From the NCBI GenBank assembly GCA_937926205.1, contig CALEYL010000017.1:62001-126000 (forward strand): a stretch of 64,000 nucleotides of DNA, read 5' to 3'. The notes under the pieces were generated by a model. The model saw only the letters and a list, made by a program, of their open reading frames with translations, was not told the origin of the DNA and did not search any database. How positions within the stretch are numbered: the first letter of the stretch is position 1; each line of letters opens with the position of its first letter. Shown in pieces: positions 44,513 through 53,621 of this stretch. The position numbers and the translations under genes are program-made. The DNA comes from an uncultured Saprospiraceae bacterium (GTDB taxonomy: Bacteria > Bacteroidota > Bacteroidia > Chitinophagales > Saprospiraceae).

Positions 44513-44640
44513 AAATTGGCAAGTTGGCAAAAAAAGGAAAACACCATACCCATAAATGTTACAAGGTGCAGCCATGTTTGCCAATTTGCCCTTTGCGAAT
44601 TTGCCCCTTGCCAACTTGCCCTTTACAAACTTACCCGGCC
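44513..44640. repeat. Imperfect TTGCC/GGCAA repeats
   Basis: GGCAAGTTGGC near 44519 and several direct units of the form GCCAATTTGCCC / GCCAACTTGCCC between 44579 and 44636 form an inverted, simple-sequence cluster. It reaches the 3' end of the convergent gene at 44631. Confidence 0.5.
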
Positions 44641-45182
44641 AGTTCGTACGCCCGCCTGACCCATGAAAACACTTCCGCATTAATGTCTTCGGCTTTTTCG
44701 ATCCGAATTTTGTGCGTACACATGCCTCCCGGCGGGCAGGTTTCAACAATCCCGGAAGCTTCCACATTTTTCATGTTCAAACCTACTTCAAGACGGGTTT
44801 TGGTTTTGGGTTCCAGCAGGCAAAATTGCTTTTTGCGGCGCAAGCTGACCGAACTGTTTTTCGGCGCCACTTCGATGTCTTCTCCCATCGGTAAAATTCC
44901 AGCCATCAGTGTTTCATAAAAGGGTCGCAGGTTTTCTTTTCCTTTGTATTGATTTTCAATCAACTGGCTTTTGTCTTCTACAGAGCCGGCGTCAGTGCCG
45001 AGCGTTTTATGCACCGCAAAATTGGCAAAACCATGCCCGAGGCCAAACTCGTCCTTCAGGTATTTCACCAGTTCTCCGTGTTTTGACAAGCCCGAGGAAG
45101 ACACAATGCTTTTCCATTCGTCAAGGGTCTTGCCCGTGTTTTTTTTAAAGTTTTCGATCATATTGATCTCTACCTGATCCAT
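44631..45182 (-). CDS. DUF4287/DUF5655 domain protein
   Basis: 183 aa. The N-terminal ~70 residues (NTGKTLDEWKSIVSSSGLSKHGELVKYLKDE) match DUF4287, and the C-terminal part (PFYETLMAGILPMGEDIEVAPKNSSVSLRRKKQF) matches DUF5655. The combination is common in soluble bacterial proteins of unknown activity, where the C-terminal part is a predicted transport or nucleic-acid related fold. No operon partner. Confidence 0.82.
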   Translation of the reverse strand: MDQVEINMIENFKKNTGKTLDEWKSIVSSSGLSKHGELVKYLKDEFGLGHGFANFAVHKTLGTDAGSVEDKSQLIENQYKGKENLRPFYETLMAGILPMGEDIEVAPKNSSVSLRRKKQFCLLEPKTKTRLEVGLNMKNVEASGIVETCPPGGMCTHKIRIEKAEDINAEVFSWVRRAYELAG

Positions 45183-45337
45183 AAGTTTGAGTTTTGTTGA
45201 TACTATAAGTTACCGGGTATTGTGCACCAGGCGAGTGCCGGATGTGCCAGATCTATCATTTATCTCCCTGAACCTCCTTTATTCAAAACCTGATATTGCA
45301 AGGTATAATTGTCTGCGGGAGCTTTTTAGATTCAGCG

Positions 45338-45742
45338 CTAAATGCCGAGTATAACGCCGATAACCACCAAAGCAACCGTCACATAACCACCATTGATGAG
45401 CATGTATCGGGTACTGCGGTATTCAAACAAGCCGACCATAAACAAGCCGGAGGCTGCCCAGCCAAATCCTGCCAAAAATCCGGCAAGCGTAGCGAATGAC
45501 AGGGTAACCCCGTCAGCAGCCAGAAAAGCAGCTAAGTTAAACGACATGATCAGACTCCACAAAAAAGCGAAGCCAAAAATACGGGCAGCGCCGCCTTTGG
45601 CTTTCAAAATCTCTTCCGTAAATCCGTTTTCTTCCATCCAGGCTTTGCCAAACAGTAAAGGAGAATACCACAGGGCGCCCAGCGCAAAACAAGCCAAAGC
45701 CGCTACAAAAACGGCGGGGAAATTGATGAGTTCGGGTTTCAT
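45338..45742 (-). CDS. DUF1761 membrane protein
   Basis: 134 aa from ATG 45742 (MKPELINFPAVFVAALACFALGALWYSP). Four TM helices, with the family hallmark LGALWYSPLLFGKAWM after TM1. Function unknown. The frame extends 22 codons upstream, but the conserved start is at Met 45742. Confidence 0.85.
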   Translation of the reverse strand: MKPELINFPAVFVAALACFALGALWYSPLLFGKAWMEENGFTEEILKAKGGAARIFGFAFLWSLIMSFNLAAFLAADGVTLSFATLAGFLAGFGWAASGLFMVGLFEYRSTRYMLINGGYVTVALVVIGVILGI

Positions 45743-45953
45743 GTTTTTTATTTGTAATGAGTGATTTTCAACAAACATATACCCCAATACACGAACTTTG
45801 CGGCGCAAGCACCTGAAACCGGAAAATGGCTGACCGAAACCGGAAAATCAGGCGACGGCATAAACGTTTTTCACTAAATGGGCACGCCGCCAACTTCATT
45901 TACGCCAAAAACGAATTGTTTTTATGTGGTAAAAACTACCTGGGAATAAAGTC

Positions 45954-46979
45954 ATGAAAAAAGACATCGGCGACATCCGCATCATGAAATGGATCGTGCC
46001 CTGGTTTGGGGTGCTCATCCCCAACCTGTCGGGGTTGTTCGGTGATTTGTCGCTGCACGACTGGCAATACTGGCTGGGCTATGTCTATTTCATTGCCGCC
46101 GCTTTCGCCATCTGGTGGGGCAACCGTTTCATCTACCTGCGCCAGCGCGACTACTACGATTGGTTCAGCCGTCCGTTCATGCGCATCCTCACCATGCTTT
46201 TCGGATTGATTTTTTATACAGCCCCGCTGACGGCTGCCATGTGCGCCTTCTGGTTCTGGTGGTCGGGGGTGCCCACGGAAAATACCGTGATTGTCACCAC
46301 AGAGCTTATCAATGTGATTGCTGTCATTTTCATCACCAATGTGTACGAGACAACATTCCTGCTGAAAGATTGGGAGGACGAACGCCTGCGGGTTGTCAAT
46401 CTCGAAAAACTGAAAGCTACCGCGGAACTGGAAGCTCTGAAAAACCAGGTTGACCCGCATTTTATGTTCAACTCGCTGAATACCCTGTCGCATTTCATCG
46501 GGAAAGACCCCGAAAAAGCACGGCTTTTTCTGGAAAATCTGGCCGACATGTACCGCTATATCCTGAAAAGCAAAGACGTGGAGTTGGTGCAGCTGGAAGA
46601 AGAAAAGCGGTTTTTACAAAGCTACCTGGCCCTGCTTCAGATGCGTTTTGGAGAGGCCTTGTCTTTGAAATGGAGCCTGCCAGACAATACAGAGGGGTGG
46701 TTCATTCCGCCCATTTCCCTGCAAATTTTGGTCGAAAACGCTGTTAAACACAACGAACTCAGTGAAAAATCGCCTTTACCCGTGTACATTGCCTTTGAAA
46801 ATGGTCAGATTCGGGTGGAGAATAAAAAATCGGGCAAGCCTGTTTTTGGACAGAATTCCTTAGCAGTCGGCTTAAAGAACCTGGATGAACGCTTTCAGTT
46901 GATTACAGGAAAGGGCATTGAAGTCGTGGATGAAGGGGGCGTTTTTGCGGTGGTGTTGCCGCTGGTGCGGATTGGGTAG
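45954..46979 (+). CDS. LytS/YehU-type sensor histidine kinase
   Basis: 341 aa. Four to five TM helices (~10-140) lead into a coiled linker and the His_kinase domain (PF06580) with VDPHFMFNSLN, phospho-acceptor His169. A HATPase_c domain follows (SLQILVENAVKHNEL, later AVGLKNLDERFQLITG). Family partners are LytTR-type regulators, normally encoded next door. The probable partner begins at 48084, separated here by ~1.1 kb carrying unrelated small genes. Signal unknown. Confidence 0.9.
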   Translation: MKKDIGDIRIMKWIVPWFGVLIPNLSGLFGDLSLHDWQYWLGYVYFIAAAFAIWWGNRFIYLRQRDYYDWFSRPFMRILTMLFGLIFYTAPLTAAMCAFWFWWSGVPTENTVIVTTELINVIAVIFITNVYETTFLLKDWEDERLRVVNLEKLKATAELEALKNQVDPHFMFNSLNTLSHFIGKDPEKARLFLENLADMYRYILKSKDVELVQLEEEKRFLQSYLALLQMRFGEALSLKWSLPDNTEGWFIPPISLQILVENAVKHNELSEKSPLPVYIAFENGQIRVENKKSGKPVFGQNSLAVGLKNLDERFQLITGKGIEVVDEGGVFAVVLPLVRIG

Positions 46980-47126
46980 TATCTGTTTTTACCTGCCTGC
47001 CGGCAAGGCAGGGAGCACGATAGCTGCGTTATGCTCGGCCTGAAAGATCAGACACGGGACTACAGTCGAATATCTGCATCAGTGGATACTTGGAAAGTTG
47101 AGGTCTGATGGTTGATTTTGATTCAA

Positions 47127-47161
47127 TTTGTGGCATTTTTGGTCAATTTTCTTTATTTTTG
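47127..47161 (+). promoter_or_regulatory. Candidate promoter of the 95-aa gene
   Basis: TTTG (47127-47130), 23-bp spacer, TATTTTTG (47154-47161), a good match to the Bacteroidota -33/-7 pattern. The ATG at 47178 gives a leader of about 10 nt. Confidence 0.45.
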
Positions 47162-47177
47162 TTAGAAACTTGCAGTC

Positions 47178-47465
47178 ATGGAAAATACGTCCGTCCAATA
47201 CGACGCCAAAAAATATCCGAATTTCAAGGAATACCTGTGGTTCAAGGACCATGAAGAGGAATTGATGCGTCGGTATTATGGACGTTTCATTGTCATCAAA
47301 GACGAAAAAATCTGGGGCGATTTCGGAACCTGGCGTTTAGCCTGGATCAGTGCCCGCAAGTTGCACCCTCCCGGCACCTATGTCATTCAGCATTGCATTG
47401 AGCGGGATCCGCGATGGGCGCCGCGATTGATCGGGCATAAGTTTAGTTTTGTCGAAGAAAAATGA
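47178..47465 (+). CDS. Small soluble protein, DUF5678-like
   Basis: 95 aa. The core RRYYGRFIVIKDEKIWGDFG with a later HPPGTYVIQHCIE resembles the short proteins with 'G-K-Y-V-A-I' cores (DUF5678-like) that often precede retropepsin-like protease genes in bacteria and cyanobacteria. The fragment directly downstream is the remains of such a protease, which supports the assignment. Biological role unknown. Confidence 0.65.
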   Translation: MENTSVQYDAKKYPNFKEYLWFKDHEEELMRRYYGRFIVIKDEKIWGDFGTWRLAWISARKLHPPGTYVIQHCIERDPRWAPRLIGHKFSFVEEK

Positions 47466-47481
47466 CCACAAAATCTAATGA

Positions 47482-47691
47482 ATGCTTTCACCAAAGTCTA
47501 ACCGCCTCGTGTTTCATGACATGGAATTGGTTCAATTTACCTATACTGGCGACGATTGCGACCTTATTATCGGAATGGACATCATGACCCAGGGTGATCT
47601 TGCTTTAACCAATTTTGAAGGACGTACTGTATTTTCTTTTCGTATTCCATCCAGGCATATAGTTGATTTTGAGGCGAAAGATATAGGTTAG
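47482..47691 (+). pseudogene. Remnant of a retropepsin-like aspartyl protease
   Basis: Only the C-terminal ~65 residues remain: DLIIGMDIMTQGDLALTNF followed by GRTVFSFRIPS, the closing hallmark of small bacterial retropepsin-like proteins (normally ~130-150 aa). The N-terminal half with the catalytic D-T/S-G-A motif is missing; 16 bp upstream the DUF5678-like gene ends. The 69-codon frame may still be translated but cannot be an active protease. Confidence 0.6.
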
Positions 47692-47752
47692 AAGTAGAAG
47701 GCTTGGTCATAACTTTCGCTTCCAATAGGCTATTCTTTTGTGTTTTTTGGCC

Positions 47753-47974
47753 TTACATCAAAAAGGATTTATGAGTTTCCGTTTGGGGTTTAACCAAAAG
47801 TTCAAGCAAGGCATCGGAAGCGCCATAAGCTTCGAGCGGCGACCATACCGGGTAGCTTGCATTTGGCACAAGGAGTAATTCTTCTTGTCGCGCAAGTTCA
47901 GTTGCCAAAAATTGAATAACCATCAGCTTTTCGTGTCGCTCCAATTGTTGCAACACCGGCTTCAATTGCTCCAT
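47753..47974 (-). CDS. Small hypothetical protein, 73 aa
   Basis: Start taken at ATG 47974 (MEQLKPVLQQLERHEKLMVIQFL); AAAGGA lies directly before it. A second ATG at 47998 would add 8 residues, and the frame extends further but overlaps the response regulator gene. The helix-rich N-terminus and VWSPLEAYGASDALLELL C-terminus match short proteins found mostly in cyanobacteria and Bacteroidota, sometimes beside toxin genes. No partner toxin is visible here. Function unknown. Confidence 0.65.
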   Translation of the reverse strand: MEQLKPVLQQLERHEKLMVIQFLATELARQEELLLVPNASYPVWSPLEAYGASDALLELLVKPQTETHKSFLM

Positions 47975-48083
47975 TCCTTTATTTTGTGCACTGAGCATGG
48001 CGAATGAGGATTGTAATGATTGAATAACCTTGGTACTTCGAGTTCTTAAGGGGCATTTAGGATAACAAAGATAACCATTCATC

Positions 48084-48842
48084 ATGAACATCCTCATCGT
48101 AGAAGACGAACTCCCCGCACGCGAACTCCTAAAGTCGGCCATTGCTACTTTATTGCCGCAGGCGCGCATTGTGGGGGAATGCGCCAGCATCGCTGAAGCG
48201 GTCGCCTTTTTTCGGGAAAAACGACCTGTCGACCTTGCTTTTTTCGACATCCGCCTTTCCGATGGCCTGTCTTTTGAAATCTTCCGCCAATGCACGGTCG
48301 GTATTCCGGTCATTTTCCTGACCGCCTACGACCAATACCTGCTCGAAGCTTTTCACACCAACAGCATCGACTACCTGCTGAAACCCCTTAAAACGGAGCA
48401 ATTACGCGCCGCTTTAAGCAAATACGAACAATTGAAAAGCCATTTTCTGCAAAACATCCACCAATTGCTGCTGCACCTGCAGCCGTCTGCCGGTGCCAGT
48501 TACAAATCGCGCTTTCTCGGCGAAAAAGGCGGCAACCGCTACCCCATCGAAGCTGCCGATATCGCCTACTTCTTCAGCGAATACAAGCTAAGCTTTATGA
48601 TGACCTTCGACGGCACGCGCTACCTGCTTGAAAAATCGCTCAGCGCCCTGGAAGCAGACCTCGATCCGGCGCAGTTTTACCGCGCCAACCGCCAGGTGAT
48701 TGTGAGTACCCGCGCCGTGCGCAGCTTCAGTACGGTGAGCAAGAGTAAATTGCTGCTGGAATTGGTGCCTAAGCCGCCGTTTGAGGTGGTAGTGAGCCAG
48801 GAGATGGCGGCAGGGTTTAAGGCCTGGGTGGGGGGTGCGTGA
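48084..48842 (+). CDS. LytTR-family response regulator
   Basis: 252 aa. Receiver domain with acidic pocket E7-D8 and phospho-acceptor Asp55 (LAFFDIRLSDG), Thr in FLTAYD and Lys in YLLKPLK. The LytTR DNA-binding domain occupies ~145-250 (RYPIEAADIAYFFSEYKLSFM, then FYRANRQVIVSTRAVRSF). Likely partner of the LytS-type kinase ending at 46979. Binds pairs of ~9-bp direct repeats in relatives; targets unknown. Confidence 0.92.
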   Translation: MNILIVEDELPARELLKSAIATLLPQARIVGECASIAEAVAFFREKRPVDLAFFDIRLSDGLSFEIFRQCTVGIPVIFLTAYDQYLLEAFHTNSIDYLLKPLKTEQLRAALSKYEQLKSHFLQNIHQLLLHLQPSAGASYKSRFLGEKGGNRYPIEAADIAYFFSEYKLSFMMTFDGTRYLLEKSLSALEADLDPAQFYRANRQVIVSTRAVRSFSTVSKSKLLLELVPKPPFEVVVSQEMAAGFKAWVGGA

Positions 48843-49034
48843 TACTGCTTATTTAACAACTTCGAATACGCCCATTCTCATATCGTCTATTATGTTTTTA
48901 TTGATGATTGAACAATGATGAAATTAGATTTTTGATGGATGGAATCTGCTGACACGTCTATTTAAAAGTACTCGACTTAGCCTTTCAGTCTATTTTTAAA
49001 GCAATTACAAAGCTAAAAATATAACATGCCACCC

Positions 49035-49925
49035 ATGAAACTAAAATACACCCTGTTGTTCTGCCTGGTCCTGATGTTTTCAGCAGCCGCATTCCTCATC
49101 CATTTTGTGGCCCCTTACGCCATCATCAAACCGTACAGAACCAATCTTGCCCTGACACCTGAAGACCTCGGCCTTCGCAGTGAAACCCTGACGCTTGTTG
49201 TGGAAGACTCCATTGCGCTTAAAGGCTATTACGTCAAAGCCAATACCGATACGACAAAAGCGATGTTCATTCTGGTGCACGGCATCGGCGGTTGCAAGGA
49301 GCATTTTTTAGAATTTGCGGCCACTTTGGCAAACAAGGGCTATGCGTCGGTTCTTTTCGACAACCGGGCACAAGGCCAAAGCGGCGGACAATATTGCACC
49401 TTTGGGTTTTATGAAAAACAAGACATTTCAGCGATCGTAGATACCATTAGCCAACTGGCGCCCGATCTGAAAATTGGCATCTGGGGCAATTCGCTGGGTG
49501 GCGCCATTGCGTTACAGGCGTTGGAAGCTGATGAACGGATCGCGTTTGGAGTGGTGGAAAGTACATTCGCAGATCTGAGGCAGATCGTTTTGGATTACCA
49601 AAAGCGGTATTTAAAAGGCATTGGCATCCGGTTTTTATCTGACTATGCCCTGAATCGTGCTGCCTCCATGGCTCACTTCGATCCGAATGCCGTCTGCCCG
49701 GTCAGGTCGGCAGAAAACATCGAACAACCAGTGCTGATTGTCCACGGCGATGCCGATCAGGCCATTTCGGCTTTGTATGGCAAGTTGCTCTACCAGCACC
49801 TGAAATCAACGGATAAAGAATTGATCATCATTCCCGGCGCCGGGCATTTTGACCTTTGGAGCAAAAGCAAAGCAGGGGATAAAAAAAGGTTATCGGCCTT
49901 TCTGGAAAGAAATGGGCGGCAATAG
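49035..49925 (+). CDS. Alpha/beta hydrolase with N-terminal membrane anchor
   Basis: 296 aa from ATG 49035 (MKLKYTLLFCLVLMFSAAAF); an ATG 9 bp earlier is also possible. One N-terminal TM or uncleaved signal segment, then an alpha/beta hydrolase fold. Oxyanion HGIGG, nucleophile elbow GNSLG (Ser153), acid Asp in HGDADQAIS and His in GAGHFDLW complete the triad. Similar to the YqkD/BEM46-like hydrolases; substrate unknown. Confidence 0.88.
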   Translation: MKLKYTLLFCLVLMFSAAAFLIHFVAPYAIIKPYRTNLALTPEDLGLRSETLTLVVEDSIALKGYYVKANTDTTKAMFILVHGIGGCKEHFLEFAATLANKGYASVLFDNRAQGQSGGQYCTFGFYEKQDISAIVDTISQLAPDLKIGIWGNSLGGAIALQALEADERIAFGVVESTFADLRQIVLDYQKRYLKGIGIRFLSDYALNRAASMAHFDPNAVCPVRSAENIEQPVLIVHGDADQAISALYGKLLYQHLKSTDKELIIIPGAGHFDLWSKSKAGDKKRLSAFLERNGRQ

Positions 49926-49947
49926 TCCAATAGAACAAAACCCCATC

Positions 49948-50199
49948 TCAGAACAAAAGCCTCTTTATAATCAGAAACGCAGCCACTATAACCAGCGTCA
50001 AAAAGACAACCAGTTTCACCGCGTCTTTCCTTTGCTGTTCTTTAATGCGCTCAAGGGCTCTGTTTGAAAATTTCACCTTGTATTTGGCCGATGTACCCAC
50101 CACCCAGCCCTTGGCATTTTGGGTGAAATAATTCGTTTTCCTGCGGAGGCTTCGATTGTATTTTATCGAATCCATTCCTGAATCTGAATATCCGTGCAT
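49948..50199 (-). CDS. Small protein with C-terminal TM helix
   Basis: 83 aa from ATG 50199, or 75 aa from ATG 50175. Basic soluble N-terminal part (YNRSLRRKTNYF) and one C-terminal TM helix (LVVFLTLVIVAAFLIIKRLLF-type), suggesting a tail-anchored inner-membrane protein. No family recognised. Convergent with the hydrolase gene, 22 bp apart. Confidence 0.6.
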   Translation of the reverse strand: MHGYSDSGMDSIKYNRSLRRKTNYFTQNAKGWVVGTSAKYKVKFSNRALERIKEQQRKDAVKLVVFLTLVIVAAFLIIKRLLF

Positions 50200-50299
50200 A
50201 GTCAAATGGTTTTTCTTCAAATTGCTGATCATCAAGCCGATAATCAACAATCTTCGACTAAGCACATTGGATACAAGATCAATTTCCGGAATGCTTGAA

Positions 50300-50815
50300 T
50301 CAGTATAATGTTATCCTCATCTCGGTCAGTCCCAGCGACAACAAATAGTCTTTCACTTCCAGCGCCTCATCGCCGCCTCTCTCCGCGTGGTGCAGCAAAG
50401 TATACCCGTGTGGCCCTTTTGCATGCAAGGTGCCGGGGAAAGCTTCCAGCATGGGCTTTACGATGTTCATTTTGCCGAAAAGGCAAGCCGTGAAGATGTT
50501 GGCCTGTGCGCCGTTGTCCAACAGGAATTGAGCCAATTCTTTGAAGCCGACATGACTCGCGGCGCCCAGCGCTGTTTCAAAATCACCGAATTTCCAGTCG
50601 TGGGCAGCATTGAGCAGGTTAGGAGTTTCGGCCAGCAAAGCTTTGACTTTGTCCATATCGCGGTGTGCTGCGCCGACAAAAGTAGCTACCAGTTCTTTAT
50701 CGAGTTGTGGATCCGGGTCAAAGTGGATTTGCCCGTTAGCACGACTGAGGAATGGCAATCCGGCTGTCGTTAGCCCGGCAACGCTGAGTGATTTCAGGAA
50801 ATTGATTCGATTCAT
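50300..50815 (-). CDS. Exported ankyrin-repeat protein
   Basis: 171 aa. The N-terminus (MNRINFLKSLSVAGLTTAGL) resembles a signal peptide of the kind found on exported Bacteroidota enzymes. Three to four ankyrin-type repeats follow (DFETALGAASHVGFKELAQFL and HGYTLLHHAERGG). Likely a periplasmic protein-binding module. It lies 137 bp downstream of permease 7 on the same strand, so cotranscription is possible. Confidence 0.8.
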   Translation of the reverse strand: MNRINFLKSLSVAGLTTAGLPFLSRANGQIHFDPDPQLDKELVATFVGAAHRDMDKVKALLAETPNLLNAAHDWKFGDFETALGAASHVGFKELAQFLLDNGAQANIFTACLFGKMNIVKPMLEAFPGTLHAKGPHGYTLLHHAERGGDEALEVKDYLLSLGLTEMRITLY

Positions 50816-50842
50816 GGTGAAGTGGTTGAATTAGTGAAATTA

Positions 50843-50941
50843 GTTGAATTGGTTGAATTAGTAGAAGTGGTTGAATTTTGTGAAGCGAACCTGATTCGGA
50901 AAATCCAGGGCTAACAAATCTACAATTTCAACCAATTCAAC
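50843..50941. repeat. Inverted repeat within short direct repeats downstream of permease 7
   Basis: GTTGAATTGGTTGAA (50843-50857) is the exact reverse complement of TTCAACCAATTCAAC (50927-50941). The left arm is embedded in several imperfect GTTGAATTRGT units (50823-50877). Confidence 0.65.
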
Positions 50942-50952
50942 CCAATGACTGC

Positions 50953-53451
50953 TTACTCACTGTGCAGGGCCTTCACAGGATTCGCCATAGAAGCCCGCAA
51001 AGATTCATACCCCACAGACAGGATCGTTATCAGTCCGATAGCCGCGATGGCGCCCGCAAAAACGAAAACAGATAACTGCGTCCGATACTCAAAAGTCTGC
51101 AACCAGCGGCCCGACAAATAGACGGCGATGGGAATGCCGATGATGCAGGAAATCAGGAGGATTTTACCAAATACCTTAAGCAGCAGCCACAAAATCTGCT
51201 TATTGCTGGCGCCCAGGGTTTTACGGATGCCAATTTCTTTGATCCGTTGCTTGGAAAGGAAAGCCGCCAGACCGTATAAACCCACACAGGTGATCAGCAT
51301 GGCCAGGCCCGAAAACTGTTTGGTCAGTTTTGCAATTTGCGTTTCGTTTTCGTACATCCGGCCAAATTCTTCATCGACAAACCAGTAGTCGAATCCAAAG
51401 TCAGGAAAAACCTGTTTCCATTTGCGCTCAAGCGCCGCAATTTTTTCACCCATCTGTATGGCCGGCAGCTTTACATGGATGATCCGGTCTATTGGGTGTG
51501 GCCGCGGTGAAATGGCCAATGGCTCAATTTTGTGGTGCATGGAGCGATAAGGAAAATCTTCAATGACCCCGATGACCATACCGCTGATGGGCGCCTGAGT
51601 AGTGTCAATAGGTCCATAACCCATCGAATACCCGGGGCGTATGATCGTTTTGCCAATCACATCCTCCGGGGTGGTATTCAGGGCTTTTACCGCCTCTGTG
51701 TTGAGCAGCACCGCATTCGAATCTGCCGTATGACTTGGGTCGAAATCCCGGCCGGCAATGAGCTTCATGCCGAAGGTCTTTGGAAAATCAAAATCGCCGT
51801 TCAGCTGGAACCAATCGTGCTGGTCGGGGCCATAGTCCGGAAACTGCATTTGCATGTTGATAGGTCCAAAGTAGTCGAGCCGTGGCAGGTGGTTGGCCAA
51901 AGTCATGGATTGAATAGACGGATCTTCCAGTACCAGGTTTTTGAAAGTACCGTATTTGCTGTCGGTGGCCGGACCGGAAAAACCGCCATACCGGATCGAA
52001 ACGATTTGTTTACCGGCCTCATTGAGTTTGGAATTCCGCATGAGGTTGGTTTGCCGAACCACCACCACCGATCCTACCAGCAGCATGATGGCCACACTAA
52101 ACTGAACGGTGGTTAAAAACTGCCGGAACGAGTTGGAACCTTTGCGGAAAGCGAACTTGCCTTTGAGTACAGTGGCCGGTTCGAAGCCCGAAACAAACAA
52201 CGCCGGATAACTGCCTGCGAGCAAGGTGACCAAAACGATGATGCCACCAATGATGAGCAGCATATCGGGGTCAAAAAGGTGGCCAATACTGAAGGTTTTG
52301 CCGGTCATGTCGTTGAAAGGCGACAAAAACAGCGCTACCAGCAGCAAAGCAAACAAAGAGGCGCCGCAAACCATCAGAAAGGATTCGACCATGAACTGAA
52401 AAAATAACTGACTGCGGACGCCGCCAAAAGTCTTGCGCAAGCCAATTTCTTTCGCACGGGTAACGGACCGCGCCGTTGCCAGATTGATGTAATTGATGCA
52501 GGCAACCACCAGAATCAGTAAAGCAATCGTGATGAAAACCGACATGTATTTGCGGTTGGCCGTTTTGTGATTGGTGGCCCAGTCGATTTCCTGGTCGAAG
52601 TGGATGTCCGTGACTTTGCGGATCACCGGACTGGCTTTCGCCTGAGGGTCAAAGCGGGCAATGATGTCGTCTACCCTTTTTTGAAAATCAGCCTGTATGA
52701 GGGGAATTTGTCTTTCATCCCGTAAAACCATGAAAGAACTGATCCAGTAGTTCTGCTGGCCGTCTCCCATTGCGGTATTCAGCAGGTTTTCCAGATTCTC
52801 TACGATGGGTTTCAAAGCCAGGATGTTGCAAATGTACTTCGGGTGGACGTGGGTGTTGGATGGAAAATCCCGGTATATGCCGGTAACCATCATGTTGAGC
52901 TTCTGCCCGCCAGTGGTCCAGGTATGCGAAACAGCCAGGGTCTTATTAATTGGATCTTCGTCGCCAAACAGGTCTCTGGCGGCACTTTCACTCATGATGA
53001 TGCTGTTGACCTCTTTCAGGGGGGCTTCCCTGGAGCCGTTCACGATGTCTACAGTCAAAATATTTGTCAGCGATGGTTCGGCCCAGATGATGTCTTCCGT
53101 CAATACTTTTTTATCCTTGGGCGCATAATCCAGTGTAGTGGGCATGCCGTCAGCCGTATAGCCGCCAATATATTCCACGCCAGGGTAATTGTCTTTTATG
53201 TAGTTGTCCCAGCCCGCCGGAATAGCCGGAAAAGCATTGTTTTCGCCATTGGCCTGCTGAACTTTCATCCCCATGCGATAGGTGTGGGGAGCATCAGGTA
53301 AATTGGTATCAAAAGTCAGTTCGTCGCGAACGTAGAGGAAGATAAAAATGGCGGAGGCAAGGCCAATCGAAAGGCCAAGGGTGTTTACAACGGCATATCC
53401 CCGCTGCCGGGCGATGTTGCGGGCAGCAAGCAGAAAATAGTTTAGTAACAT
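50953..53451 (-). CDS. FtsX/MacB-like ABC permease 7 (divergent paralogue)
   Basis: 832 aa, eight-TM duplicated FtsX permease. Coupling motifs AKEIGLRKTFGGV and IKEIGIRKTLGAS. Compared with the left-hand array the sequence after the second motif is NKQILWLLLKVFGKILL, and the tail is NPVKALHSE rather than NPVKSLRSE. No sigma-54 promoter or UAS dyad is seen upstream. It is therefore a separate lineage not belonging to the array regulon. No ATPase neighbour. Confidence 0.92.
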   Translation of the reverse strand: MLLNYFLLAARNIARQRGYAVVNTLGLSIGLASAIFIFLYVRDELTFDTNLPDAPHTYRMGMKVQQANGENNAFPAIPAGWDNYIKDNYPGVEYIGGYTADGMPTTLDYAPKDKKVLTEDIIWAEPSLTNILTVDIVNGSREAPLKEVNSIIMSESAARDLFGDEDPINKTLAVSHTWTTGGQKLNMMVTGIYRDFPSNTHVHPKYICNILALKPIVENLENLLNTAMGDGQQNYWISSFMVLRDERQIPLIQADFQKRVDDIIARFDPQAKASPVIRKVTDIHFDQEIDWATNHKTANRKYMSVFITIALLILVVACINYINLATARSVTRAKEIGLRKTFGGVRSQLFFQFMVESFLMVCGASLFALLLVALFLSPFNDMTGKTFSIGHLFDPDMLLIIGGIIVLVTLLAGSYPALFVSGFEPATVLKGKFAFRKGSNSFRQFLTTVQFSVAIMLLVGSVVVVRQTNLMRNSKLNEAGKQIVSIRYGGFSGPATDSKYGTFKNLVLEDPSIQSMTLANHLPRLDYFGPINMQMQFPDYGPDQHDWFQLNGDFDFPKTFGMKLIAGRDFDPSHTADSNAVLLNTEAVKALNTTPEDVIGKTIIRPGYSMGYGPIDTTQAPISGMVIGVIEDFPYRSMHHKIEPLAISPRPHPIDRIIHVKLPAIQMGEKIAALERKWKQVFPDFGFDYWFVDEEFGRMYENETQIAKLTKQFSGLAMLITCVGLYGLAAFLSKQRIKEIGIRKTLGASNKQILWLLLKVFGKILLISCIIGIPIAVYLSGRWLQTFEYRTQLSVFVFAGAIAAIGLITILSVGYESLRASMANPVKALHSE

Positions 53452-53520
53452 GATCGGGTGTATTCGGTGTAATAACTAAAACCTGATAAGGACACCGGAA
53501 AATGCACCTGGGCTGCATGG

Positions 53521-53551
53521 CGGGTAGGGGGAAATTGTATCCCCCTTCCCG
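53521..53551 (-). terminator. Hairpin after the glycan lipoprotein gene
   Basis: Nested arms CGGG/CCCG and GGGGG/CCCCC around a 9-nt loop, in the 170-bp gap between the lipoprotein stop and the permease 7 start. No long U-tract; moderate terminator candidate. Confidence 0.5.
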
Positions 53552-53621
53552 GGTTATCATTAATGCCTGTCTTTAAATTGGATAGCGCTGCATTGTCCCC
53601 AAACAATAAAGCTCAATAATC

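Noticed and set aside
45880..45910. Possible fourth sigma-54 promoter before the LytS-type kinase
   Set aside because: GGGCACGCCGCCAAC resembles a -24 box, but no TTGC element follows at the right distance and no dyad precedes it.
47975..48313. N-terminal extension of the 73-aa minus-strand gene
   Set aside because: The extension lies antisense to the LytTR regulator and is basic and low in order; only the last 73 codons look like protein.
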